NCBI GenBank assembly: GCA_003244105.1
Contig: QHBK01000015.1
Coordinates: 1-50,147, forward strand
DNA: 50,147 nucleotides
Origin: Candidatus Eremiobacter antarcticus
GTDB lineage: Bacteria; Vulcanimicrobiota; Vulcanimicrobiia; Eremiobacterales; Eremiobacteraceae
Reading direction: 5' to 3'
Shown here: positions 7,734-15,653 of the stretch, piece by piece
Layout of the letters: the number at the start of each line of letters is the position of its first letter
Numbering within the stretch: the first letter of the stretch is position 1
Position numbers and translations under genes: made by a program
Notes under the pieces: generated by a model
Told to the model about the DNA's origin: nothing
The model's database searches: none
The model's input: the letters and a program-made list of their open reading frames with translations, nothing else

Positions 7734-8381
7734 TCACGGAAGGCCTTGTTCGTCCGCCGCGGCGGGCGCCGCGCGCTCGCCACGGAAATGCGACCATATC
7801 CAAAAAGCCGCCGCGACGACCAGCAGTCCGATCAAGATCAAGGAGAACGGCCGGACGTAGTTCGCGAGCGTCTCCCAGTTCTTGCCCAGGACGAATCCGA
7901 TCTCGGAGAAGATGACGGCCCATATCACCGAGCCGAGCACGCTATAAATGAAGAACGGCGCGAACGCCATGTGGGTAACGCCCGCCGGAAACGACCCGAG
8001 CGCGCGCACGCCGGGCAGCAATTTACAGATGATGACCGCGCGCGGACCGTAGCGGGCGAACCAACGGTCGGCGCGGTCGATCTCCCGCGCGCGCACGAAC
8101 AAGAAACGGCCGAACTTCACGAGGAACGGCCGGCCGCCGTGATACCCGATGAGGTAAGCGATGACGGCGCCGGCAATGTCGCCGGCCGCCCCCACGGCGA
8201 TGACCAGCGGCAGCGAGAAGACATGCGTGGACGCGAGATAGCCTGCGAATGACAGCATCAATTCGCTGGGCAACGGAATGCCGACCGCTTGCGCCATCAT
8301 GCCGGTGAACAAGCCGGTGTAGCCCAAGTGGGAGATCACGCCCAAAATCCACGCCGTCGCCGCTTCTATCAAATGATGCAT
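7734..8381 (-). CDS. DedA family membrane protein
   Basis: A 215-residue protein with about five hydrophobic segments and the DedA/VTT signatures: AVGIPLPSELML near residue 35, GDIAGAVIAYLIGYHGGRP, and the Arg-containing CKLLPGVRALGSFPAG. DedA proteins are inner-membrane flippases or transporters; family members recycle undecaprenyl phosphate or phosphatidylethanolamine or affect proton-motive force. The substrate cannot be told from sequence. It begins 5 bases after the stop of the Clp-N gene and is probably cotranscribed with it. Confidence 0.92.
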   Translation of the reverse strand: MHHLIEAATAWILGVISHLGYTGLFTGMMAQAVGIPLPSELMLSFAGYLASTHVFSLPLVIAVGAAGDIAGAVIAYLIGYHGGRPFLVKFGRFLFVRAREIDRADRWFARYGPRAVIICKLLPGVRALGSFPAGVTHMAFAPFFIYSVLGSVIWAVIFSEIGFVLGKNWETLANYVRPFSLILIGLLVVAAAFWIWSHFRGERAAPAAADEQGLP

Positions 8382-8386
8382 GTGGC

Positions 8387-8785
8387 TTAAAGGCGGGTCA
8401 ACGGCGATTCGCGCAGCCGCTTGAGGACGCGAGCTGCCACTCCATCCCCGTCAGCGATGATGGCCTGCAGCAGGTCGAGAGGCTGGACGGATGCCGAGCG
8501 TTTCGCCGCAGCTGCCAAGCTGAACACGCGCTGGGCGCGCGGCGTGACGATGATCCCTTCCCAGGGATGCCCGGAAGGCGGCTCCATCACCTCGCGCAGG
8601 GCGCGTTTCACCTCCCACGGCTTAAGACCGGCTTGATCGAAATACTCGGAGATGTCGGCAGGCGGCGCGATCGACATCGCAAGCAAAAGGTGTTCCGTCC
8701 CCAAGTAATAGTGGCTGGCGTTGCGGCACTCTTGTTCCGCCAGCGTGATGACAGCGCGGGCCGCCGCGCTGAACTCGGAAAACAT
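8387..8785 (-). CDS. Stand-alone Clp N-terminal-domain protein
   Basis: A 132-residue protein made up of one Clp-N (double repeat) domain: FSEFSAAARAVITLAEQECR then YLGTEHLLLAM in the first half, and ITPRAQRVF-like VTPRAQRVFSLA with LDLLQAII in the second. This domain normally begins the ClpA/ClpC unfoldases and binds adaptors or substrates. No AAA+ ATPase follows; the protein stops and dedA starts 5 bases later. Actinobacterial ClpC1-domain-only proteins are a known parallel. It could act as a substrate decoy or adaptor for ClpC, which is inference. Confidence 0.85.
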   Translation of the reverse strand: MFSEFSAAARAVITLAEQECRNASHYYLGTEHLLLAMSIAPPADISEYFDQAGLKPWEVKRALREVMEPPSGHPWEGIIVTPRAQRVFSLAAAAKRSASVQPLDLLQAIIADGDGVAARVLKRLRESPLTRL

Positions 8786-8826
8786 ATCGTCTCACTTCTT
8801 CTGGACGGCGGCCTGCGACCGGAGAA

Positions 8827-8901
<75 letters not shown>

Positions 8902-9120
8902 CACGCGCGCATCGAGCCTCTGTCGTCGACGCGCCCCCGGCGCGGACCCATTCGCTCCTGCCGTTTTTTCACATGCTGCGACCGCAGCCTTCCCGGCCGC
9001 ACGGCCGTCGGGTACGGGAAAACGCCGCCGGCGGCCCGAAGGATGGGCTTCGCGATAATCAAGTCAGCTTTTTTTCAGACTGATGTTCTTGAGACGGTCT
9101 AAACTTCCGAAAGCGGTGTG

Positions 9121-9783
9121 ATGCGCTACCTCATCGTCGGGTGCGGCCGGGTCGGTTCGACTCTCGCCTTGCGGCTCGCGCGTGCGGGCCATGACGTCAC
9201 GGTGGTCGACGAGAGCTCCACCGCCTTCCGGCGCGTCGGGCGCGATTTTCCCGGGAAGCTCGTCTTGGGCACGGGCATCGACGTCGACGTCTTGCGCCGC
9301 GCCGGCGCTGACTCGGCCGACGGCTTCGCGGCCGTCACCCAAGGCGACAACCGCAACATCATGGCTGCGCTGATCGCGCAGCAGCACTTCAAGATCAAGC
9401 GCGTCGTCGCGCGGATCTACGACCCTGAGCGCTCGTACATGTACCGGGACTTCGGCATCTCGACCGTCTGTCCGACGACGGTCGGCGCGCGCCTGATCGC
9501 CAACGCATTGGTCGAAGAGCACTATCAATCGCTGCTGTTCGACCGGGCGGATGTCGAGATCGTGGAGCACACGGTCAACGCGGAGTCTGCCGGCCGCAAG
9601 GTGCAAGAACTCACGGTGCCTGACAAGACGCAGGTCACGCTCGTGGTCCGCGCCCAGCGCAGCATCATCCCGACGCCGGACCTGCGCCTCGAGGCGGGCG
9701 ATCAGATCGTCGCCATCGTGCGCAGCGAAGTGGTGGAAGAGTACCGCCGCCTGTTCAACGCTCCGCTTGCGAAGGCGGTGTAG
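9121..9783 (+). CDS. trkA: TrkA-type K+ uptake regulatory protein (first copy)
   Basis: A 220-residue RCK protein. The RCK-N Rossmann domain (about 1-125) begins with YLIVGCGRVGSTLA and has Asp31 (VVDES) for NAD(H) binding. An RCK-C (TrkA-C) domain follows from about residue 140 (VEIVEHTVNAESAGRKVQEL). Such proteins sit on the cytoplasmic face of TrkH/KtrB potassium channels and gate them with nucleotides. The ATG at 9121 is preferred over a GTG at 9118. The second TrkA gene starts directly after its stop codon. No TrkH gene is in the window. Confidence 0.9.
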   Translation: MRYLIVGCGRVGSTLALRLARAGHDVTVVDESSTAFRRVGRDFPGKLVLGTGIDVDVLRRAGADSADGFAAVTQGDNRNIMAALIAQQHFKIKRVVARIYDPERSYMYRDFGISTVCPTTVGARLIANALVEEHYQSLLFDRADVEIVEHTVNAESAGRKVQELTVPDKTQVTLVVRAQRSIIPTPDLRLEAGDQIVAIVRSEVVEEYRRLFNAPLAKAV

Positions 9784-10449
9784 GTGTTCATCGTCGTCGT
9801 TGGGGGCGGAAAGCTTGGGACGTACGTAGCCAAGGCACTGCTGGAACAGACGCACGAAGTGGTGGTCATCGAAAAAGACGAGCGCAAGGCGGCGCGCTTA
9901 TGCCAGTTCCTCAACTCGGAGATCGCGCGGGTCGGTGACGGCTGCGATCCGATGGTGCTCGAGGAGGCAGGCGTCGGTCGCGCGGACGTCGTCATCGCGG
10001 ACACCGGCGACGACGAAGACAATCTCGTCATCTGCTTGGTGACCAAGAAGAAGTTCTCGCGGCCGCGCACGATCGCGCGCGTCAACAACCCCAAGAACAA
10101 ACAGATCTTCGAAGAACTGGGCATCGACTCGGTCGTGAGCGGCACCGAGATCGTGCTGAGCATCGTCCAGCAAGAGGTCAACGTCCGGGAGATCGCGCCC
10201 CTGATGAGCTTTCGCGGCGGCAACCTCGAGCTCGTTCGGCTGTCGCTTCCCGCCTCATCACCGGCGAACGACAAGCGCCTTTCCGATCTGCACCTCCCGC
10301 GCCATTGCGTAATCGTTGCGCTGGAACGGGAAGGCGACGTGATCGTGCCTGACGGCGAGACGACCGTGAGAGCGGGCGATGCCGTGCTCATCGTCATGCA
10401 ACCGGGCGCGACCAAGGAGCTGCGCAACCAGCTGGTCGGCGCGAACTAA
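9784..10449 (+). CDS. trkA: TrkA-type K+ uptake regulatory protein (second copy)
   Basis: A 221-residue RCK protein paralogous to the upstream gene, with VVVGGGKLGTYVAKAL at its start, the acidic VVIEKDE, an RCK-N core including NLVICLVTKKKF and ARVNNPKN, and a C-terminal TrkA-C domain from about residue 135. The GTG start at 9784 abuts the stop codon of the first copy, implying translational coupling. Pairs of single-RCK genes like this often form hetero-octameric rings in place of one tandem-RCK TrkA. That arrangement here is inference. Confidence 0.9.
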   Translation: MFIVVVGGGKLGTYVAKALLEQTHEVVVIEKDERKAARLCQFLNSEIARVGDGCDPMVLEEAGVGRADVVIADTGDDEDNLVICLVTKKKFSRPRTIARVNNPKNKQIFEELGIDSVVSGTEIVLSIVQQEVNVREIAPLMSFRGGNLELVRLSLPASSPANDKRLSDLHLPRHCVIVALEREGDVIVPDGETTVRAGDAVLIVMQPGATKELRNQLVGAN

Positions 10450-10458
10450 AGCGACTCT

Positions 10459-11769
10459 TTAGCCGAACCCGCGCGTGAAGTTGCCGACGCGCACCCCCGC
10501 AAAATTCGCCCTGAGCCACGCAAGCCACCGGCGCATCCCATACGAGCGCTTTGTGGGGCGGCCCACGGCCTGGAAATACATCTGCGGATCGATGTTGAGC
10601 GTGCGCGTCTGCACCATTGAAATCGGATACGCGCTCAACAGGTCTGCTAGAGCATCCATCTCATCGGTGGTATCGGTCACTCCCGGATGCGTGAGCAAGT
10701 TCAGGGAAATCGCGGCGCCCCGGCGGCCCGCCGTCTCGAGGCTTTGCAACACGTCGGCGAACGCATAGCCGCGCGGACGGTAATAGGCGGCATACACTTC
10801 CGGGCGCGCCGAGTTCAAGCTCACTCTGATCGACTGGAGTCCTGCGTCGAGCAGCCGCGCGAGCAGATCCGGGCGGCTGCCGTTCGTATTGCAATGGATG
10901 ATGCCGCGTTGCGTGTGTTTGCGGACGGCTCGGATGGCCCGCTCGATGAGCGGCGCCGCCAAGAGCGGTTCCCCTTCGCAGCCTTGGCCGAACGATATCA
11001 TGCCGTCGGGAACACGCTGCAAATGCGCGATTGCGACGGCCACGATGTCGGCCTCAAGCGGAGCTCTCGAAAACCGTTCCTGAGCGCTGGGCACGTTTGC
11101 GCCCGGCTCTTGCGCGGAGATGCAGCCGAGGCAGCGGGCGTTGCAGGCGGGCGACACCGGCAGCGCCGCTTCTCCCTGGCGCAAGAAGACGTTCTGCGCC
11201 GTGAAGCAGCCGTATTCCGTGGCGCAACGTTTCAACTGCGCGATCACCGCGTTGGCCGGGAACTCGGCCTCAAGCGCAGCGATGCCGCGGCGCACGCGCC
11301 CGGTATCATGGCTTGCCTGCGACCACGCCGGCGCCGCGTCCGTGCGCTCCGCCGCGGTGACCAAGCCGCTGGCGCTCCACGCGACTGCGGCGTAACCGTA
11401 CAGCGGCAGGACCGGCGCGCCGGCCCGCGTTTCGTAGGCCGGCAGCAACGTCCGCGTATATCCGAGAGGCAGCACGGCGGCGACGGCATCGATGGGTTCT
11501 TGCGGCGGCAACGTCAACGGCGATGCGTTGCCTCGGGCCCAGCGCAACGGCGAGCGGCCAGGCAACTGCAATAAAAGCGTGCCCGGCGGCAGCGGGATGA
11601 AGTCGCGCAGTTGCGCCTGCTCTATGAGGCCGCCGTCCACGGCCGCGGCCATGCTCGGGCTATCCAGCACCGCGCCGTCGCGGGTGGCAAAAAGAGCGCG
11701 AAGCTCTTCAGCGGGGCGCGCGGTGTGCGGCGAGCGCCGCCTCCCCGCCTCAGCGAGCCGCATCGGCAC
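10459..11769 (-). CDS. Radical SAM protein of unknown function
   Basis: A 436-residue protein with a radical SAM core from about residue 205. The cluster motif reads C-N-A-R-C-L-G-C (CX3CX2C), followed by FGQGCEGEPLL and IHCNTNGSRPDLL as strand-edge motifs and SIRVSLNSARPEVY. The N-terminal 200 residues match no family I can name; they contain CATEYGCF shortly before the core. The GTG start at 11769 is chosen because AGAGG lies 6 bases upstream inside dapF; the gene overlaps dapF by 20 bases. The coupling suggests co-regulation with lysine/peptidoglycan precursor synthesis, but the substrate is unknown. An ATG at 11763 is the alternative start. Confidence 0.8.
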   Translation of the reverse strand: MPMRLAEAGRRRSPHTARPAEELRALFATRDGAVLDSPSMAAAVDGGLIEQAQLRDFIPLPPGTLLLQLPGRSPLRWARGNASPLTLPPQEPIDAVAAVLPLGYTRTLLPAYETRAGAPVLPLYGYAAVAWSASGLVTAAERTDAAPAWSQASHDTGRVRRGIAALEAEFPANAVIAQLKRCATEYGCFTAQNVFLRQGEAALPVSPACNARCLGCISAQEPGANVPSAQERFSRAPLEADIVAVAIAHLQRVPDGMISFGQGCEGEPLLAAPLIERAIRAVRKHTQRGIIHCNTNGSRPDLLARLLDAGLQSIRVSLNSARPEVYAAYYRPRGYAFADVLQSLETAGRRGAAISLNLLTHPGVTDTTDEMDALADLLSAYPISMVQTRTLNIDPQMYFQAVGRPTKRSYGMRRWLAWLRANFAGVRVGNFTRGFG

Positions 11770-12622
11770 CGATCGCCTCTACTCCATCTCTCAGGTCCAG
11801 CGGCAAATCCACTCGCGCCTGGAACGTGAGGTGCGCATCACCGGTCAGCTCTGCAGGTTGACCGGGCCCCGTCCAGGCGACGCTGACGGCGCCGCCTCTG
11901 GTTTCCACTCGCAAGGGGGAGGGCGCGCGCCTGAGCGTCATGGCGCACGCGGCTGCTGCGCACGCGCCGCTGCCGCATGCCCACGTCTCTCCGACGCCTC
12001 GTTCGTGTACGCGCATCTCGACGCGTCCATCGGTGACCCGGGCGAGTTCGACGTTCGGACTCGAGGCATTCAGCTTCCAAGAGTCTATCAGGTCCAGCGC
12101 TGCGGACAAGGAGAGCAGTTGCGGTGAGCGATCCACTAAGCACACAAGATGCCGGTTTCCCATGGAAACCAGAGAGGCGATCGCTTTGCAACCGTCAAGC
12201 TTCAGCGGCCGAGCTCGCCGCCCGTCCGGAAAGTCCAAGAAGCCCGGAACGCCGAGCGTCGCGCGCACCCGCACATCCGTCCCCGCGGCGAGGACCGACG
12301 TGCGCACGCTTCCGGACGCCGTCTCAACCACGGCGTCGGTCACCGCAGGATCCGCCTCCCACATATAACGCGCGACGCAGCGCACGCCGTTGCCGCACAT
12401 CTCGGCTTCCGAACCGTCAGCGTTGAAGACCTGCATTCGCACGTCTGCTTCGGTGGCCAGTGGATCGGAGAGCACCAGCAGTCCATCTGCGCCGACGCTG
12501 AAACGGCGCGAGCACAAAAGCTTGGCAAGCTGAGCGTACGGCAACCTTTGATCGCGCCGAGCGTCGTACAGAATGAAGTCGTTTCCCGCCGCCTGGCACT
12601 TGGTGACGGATATCACCGGCAT
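11750..12622 (-). CDS. dapF: Diaminopimelate epimerase
   Basis: A 290-residue DapF. Both catalytic cysteines are present, in AEMCGNGVRC (about residue 74-82) and TWACGSGACA (about 214-223). Substrate-binding residues occur in GNDFILYD and ADGLLVL, with SMGNRHLVC and SPNVELARV between. It interconverts LL- and meso-diaminopimelate in the cytoplasm for lysine and peptidoglycan synthesis. It starts 15 bases after hfq, on the same strand, and its 3' end overlaps the radical SAM gene. Confidence 0.97.
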   Translation of the reverse strand: MPVISVTKCQAAGNDFILYDARRDQRLPYAQLAKLLCSRRFSVGADGLLVLSDPLATEADVRMQVFNADGSEAEMCGNGVRCVARYMWEADPAVTDAVVETASGSVRTSVLAAGTDVRVRATLGVPGFLDFPDGRRARPLKLDGCKAIASLVSMGNRHLVCLVDRSPQLLSLSAALDLIDSWKLNASSPNVELARVTDGRVEMRVHERGVGETWACGSGACAAAACAMTLRRAPSPLRVETRGGAVSVAWTGPGQPAELTGDAHLTFQARVDLPLDLRDGVEAIGADAAR

Positions 12623-12637
12623 GGCGACGGTTGCGGC

Positions 12638-12949
12638 TTAGGTCGCCGCGGGCGTTCGGTTCGAGCCGGCGGCGGCAGCGGCCGGCTCACCGTCGACGGC
12701 TGAAGCGCGGGGCGCGGGGGCAAGATCGGCGCCTGAGAACTGCACCGGCGTCTGCGGCGATACGGTCGAAACCGCGTGCTTGTACACCAGGTGCGGCTTG
12801 TTGTCATACTCGAGGATGATCGTGAAATTATCAAAACCGCGCACGTGGCCGCGCAGCTGGAAGCCGTTGCGCAAGTAGATCGTGACCGGCGCATTTTCAC
12901 GTTTGACAGCTTGCAAGTATGCGTCTTGCAGCGGCAGATTATTTTTCAC
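12638..12949 (-). CDS. hfq: RNA chaperone Hfq
   Basis: A 103-residue Hfq. The Sm1 region (LQDAYLQAVKRENAPVTIYL, then GFQLRGHVRGFDNFTIIL) and the Sm2 motif VYKHAVSTVSP are intact. A roughly 35-residue Ala/Pro-rich C-terminal tail follows. Hfq hexamers bind U-rich sRNAs and A-rich mRNA elements. The start is a GTG at 12949, with GGAG 9 bases upstream. The gene follows miaA by 63 bases; the order mutL-miaA-hfq is the same as in E. coli. Confidence 0.96.
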   Translation of the reverse strand: MKNNLPLQDAYLQAVKRENAPVTIYLRNGFQLRGHVRGFDNFTIILEYDNKPHLVYKHAVSTVSPQTPVQFSGADLAPAPRASAVDGEPAAAAAGSNRTPAAT

Positions 12950-13012
12950 GTCCGGTGTCTCCGAAAAGGACGCATGTGGTACCGCTGGATACCGCTTCGA
13001 GGGCGCACGTCT

Positions 13013-13951
13013 TCATGCCGCCGCTGCTAATTCCCTTGCCATGTGCGTCAGCGCATTGGCCGCCGCGACCGCATCGTCCGCCGAGACGATCGTCGCGGAG
13101 CGCATGTGACGGAACCACGTCTCTTGACGCTTGGCATAACGCGCCGTGCGGCGCTGTGCGGCAGCGATCGCCTCGTGCCAGGTCGCGAGGCCATCTTCAT
13201 ATGAGAGCGCTTCCGCGTACCCGATGCCCGACAATGCCGGCGCATGCGGTGCATGCCGCCGGATAACGCGCGCCTCGTCGAGCAGCCCGTTCTCGAACAT
13301 GGCGCGCACCCGAACGTCGATGCGCTGCCTCAAAGCTTCGCGCCCAAGCGTGAGCACCGCGATCCGAAATGCCGCCGCTTTGGGAAGAGTCCGGGCTGCG
13401 GTGTCAGCCGCGCCTCGGTTCCGCGTCAGAGCGAGTTCGAGCCCCCGCAGCGTTCGGTAGGAGTCGCCGTGCGGCACACGGGCGCGCGCTGTTGCATCAA
13501 GCGCCGACAGCCATTCCCAGAGCGCCTCCGGCGAGTGTATCTCCGCTTCTCGGCGCAAACGCTCGCGCAGCCACGCTTCCGGCGGCGGCCGGTCGAGCAG
13601 CCTGTCTCCCGTCAACGCTTCGATGTAAAATCCGCTGCCGCCGACCACGAGCGGCAGCCGGCCGCGCCGCCACACGTCGTTGACGGCGGCCGCGGCATCG
13701 CGCGCGTAGAGAGCAGCGTTGTACGTCTCGACCGGATCGACAATCGCATAGCCGTGATGAGGCACGCGTCGCAATGCGCTGCGGGAAGGCATGCCCGTGC
13801 CGATCTCCATGCCGCGGTAGATCTGGCGCGAGTCTGCGTTGATGATCTCAGCGCCGATGGCCTCGGCCACTGTTAGGGCAAGCTCCGACTTGCCCGACGC
13901 AGTAGGTCCGCACAGCACGAGAGCTCGCGCCTGCGTCGAGCGGGATGTCAC
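13013..13951 (-). CDS. miaA: tRNA dimethylallyltransferase
   Basis: A 312-residue MiaA. It has the P-loop GPTASGKSELAL near residue 11, the DSRQIYRGMEIGTGMPS block that places A37 of the tRNA, VPHHGYAIVDP, and GGSGFYIEALTGD. The C-terminal region carries the Arg-rich RRTARYAKRQETWFR. It adds a dimethylallyl group to A37 of tRNAs reading UNN codons; MiaB, also encoded in this cluster, then methylthiolates the same base. A GTG start at 13951, 7 bases after the mutL stop, fits the family length. Longer in-frame starts would lie deep within mutL. Confidence 0.95.
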   Translation of the reverse strand: MTSRSTQARALVLCGPTASGKSELALTVAEAIGAEIINADSRQIYRGMEIGTGMPSRSALRRVPHHGYAIVDPVETYNAALYARDAAAAVNDVWRRGRLPLVVGGSGFYIEALTGDRLLDRPPPEAWLRERLRREAEIHSPEALWEWLSALDATARARVPHGDSYRTLRGLELALTRNRGAADTAARTLPKAAAFRIAVLTLGREALRQRIDVRVRAMFENGLLDEARVIRRHAPHAPALSGIGYAEALSYEDGLATWHEAIAAAQRRTARYAKRQETWFRHMRSATIVSADDAVAAANALTHMARELAAAA

Positions 13952-13958
13952 CCGGGGC

Positions 13959-15653
13959 TCACGTGCGCCGAAATGCCTTCGCGAGATGCTCCGCATCGAG
14001 CCGCAAGACGGTCGGCCGGCCATGTGGACATGTATGGGGCTCTTCGCAGTCCTTGAGCCGCTCGTACAGGCTGAGTTGCTCTTGCAGCGCCAACGGCTCG
14101 TGCGCGCGCACGACGGAGTGACATGCGACCGTCGCAAGGATCCGGCGCCGATGCGACTCTGCGTCGGCGGTGCCATCTTCTCGCCCAAGCGTGTCCAACA
14201 TGGCGTTGAGGTCAAAACGACGGCGGCCGAAGTTTTCGGGAATAGCGCTGATCCGATACACTCCATCCCCGAAGGCTTCCATCTCGATGCCGGCCCGCGC
14301 GAGATCCCGCTCGCAGCGGTGCAGCGTCTCGATCTGACCAGGCGTCAATTCGTAGACCAAGGGGAACAGCAGCGGCGTCGCCGGTGACGGTCGCTCGGAC
14401 TGTTGCAGCAAGAACTCGAACGCGATGCGCTCGTGGGCGGCATGCTGGTCGACGATCACAAGTTCGTCGCCGTGAGAGATCACGATGAAGGTCTGATCGA
14501 TCTGGCCCAGTGGTCGCAGTGCAACCATGGCGCCATTGAGTCCCCCAGCCGGTGCGCCGCCGCGCGCTTCGGCGGCGGTGCCGGTCAGCAAGGACAGTTC
14601 GGGGGCGGGGTCGACAACCGATGCCGCCGGCTGCGCATCGCTGGGAGGGGGCTGTGAGGCACTTGAAGGCGCAACCGCGCTTCTCACCGCTCGGCGCGCG
14701 GCATCGAACAGCGGTTGGCTGTCGCGGAATCGCACCTGAGCCTTCGCGGGGTGGACGTTCACGTCGACATCATCATCTGGCACCGTCACCATGAGCACGC
14801 CATACGGATAGCGCCCGGTCATCATCATCGAGGTATAGCCCGCAGACCAGGCCGCGGTCAGCTCTGCGCTGTACACGAGCCGGCGGTTGACGAAGACGAT
14901 TTGTCCCTGGCGGTTCGAGCGGTCGAAGCCGACCTTCGACGTCAGGCCGTCGATGCGGACTGGTCCAGTGGCTGACTCCACCGCGACCAGCGCCCCGCGG
15001 CTTCCGCGCCCGAAAACCAACTCCGCGCGGTCGTGCGCATGACCGGCGGCCGGCAATGACCACATGTCGCGGCCATCTTGACGAAACGAAAACCCCACCC
15101 GTGGCCAACCCAGTGCGATGTGCGCGAGCAAGGAAGCGATGCGGGCCGATTCTGCTTTCTGGCTCTTCAGAAATTCGCGTCGCACCGGCGTGGCCGCGAA
15201 CAGCTCTTCAACGCTCACGCTGGTCCCAGGCGGCGAAGCAGTCCGGGTCACGCCGCTCAGCGACCCATCGCGAGCTTCGATCGTCGCGCCGAATTGTTGG
15301 CCGGCGGTGCGCGAGGTCAGGCGCACCGTCCGCGCGGCGGCTGCGATGCTCGCGAGCCCTTCGCCTCTGAAGCCCAGCGTCGGAACGCAGCGAAGGTCTT
15401 CAGCGGAGCGCAGCTTGCTCGTGGCGTGGCGCCGCAACGCCAGCGGCAGATCGCTGCTGTCGATTCCCGAGCCGTCGTCGCGAACGGTGATCTGCGAACA
15501 GCCCGCATCGCCGACCTCCACGGATATCCACGATGCACCCGCGTCTAAGCTGTTCTCGACCAGCTCCTTCACCACTGACGCGGGCCGCTCGATGACCTCG
15601 CCGGCCGCGATCCTTCCGACGGTCGTCTGATCGAGGATGCGGATGCGGTTCAC
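13959..15653 (-). CDS. mutL: DNA mismatch repair protein MutL (endonuclease type)
   Basis: A 564-residue MutL. The GHKL ATPase domain (about 1-330) carries VENSLDAGA, DDGSGI and GFRGEGLASIAAA, with a Ser/Pro-rich linker about 335-385. The C-terminal dimerisation domain has the nuclease motif DQHAAHERIAFE, which fits DQHA(X)2E(X)4E, plus ACHSVVRAHE and CPHGRP. This indicates a strand-nicking MutL as in bacteria lacking MutH. Its ATG overlaps the mutS stop by 4 bases and miaA follows after 7 bases. Confidence 0.97.
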   Translation of the reverse strand: MNRIRILDQTTVGRIAAGEVIERPASVVKELVENSLDAGASWISVEVGDAGCSQITVRDDGSGIDSSDLPLALRRHATSKLRSAEDLRCVPTLGFRGEGLASIAAAARTVRLTSRTAGQQFGATIEARDGSLSGVTRTASPPGTSVSVEELFAATPVRREFLKSQKAESARIASLLAHIALGWPRVGFSFRQDGRDMWSLPAAGHAHDRAELVFGRGSRGALVAVESATGPVRIDGLTSKVGFDRSNRQGQIVFVNRRLVYSAELTAAWSAGYTSMMMTGRYPYGVLMVTVPDDDVDVNVHPAKAQVRFRDSQPLFDAARRAVRSAVAPSSASQPPPSDAQPAASVVDPAPELSLLTGTAAEARGGAPAGGLNGAMVALRPLGQIDQTFIVISHGDELVIVDQHAAHERIAFEFLLQQSERPSPATPLLFPLVYELTPGQIETLHRCERDLARAGIEMEAFGDGVYRISAIPENFGRRRFDLNAMLDTLGREDGTADAESHRRRILATVACHSVVRAHEPLALQEQLSLYERLKDCEEPHTCPHGRPTVLRLDAEHLAKAFRRT

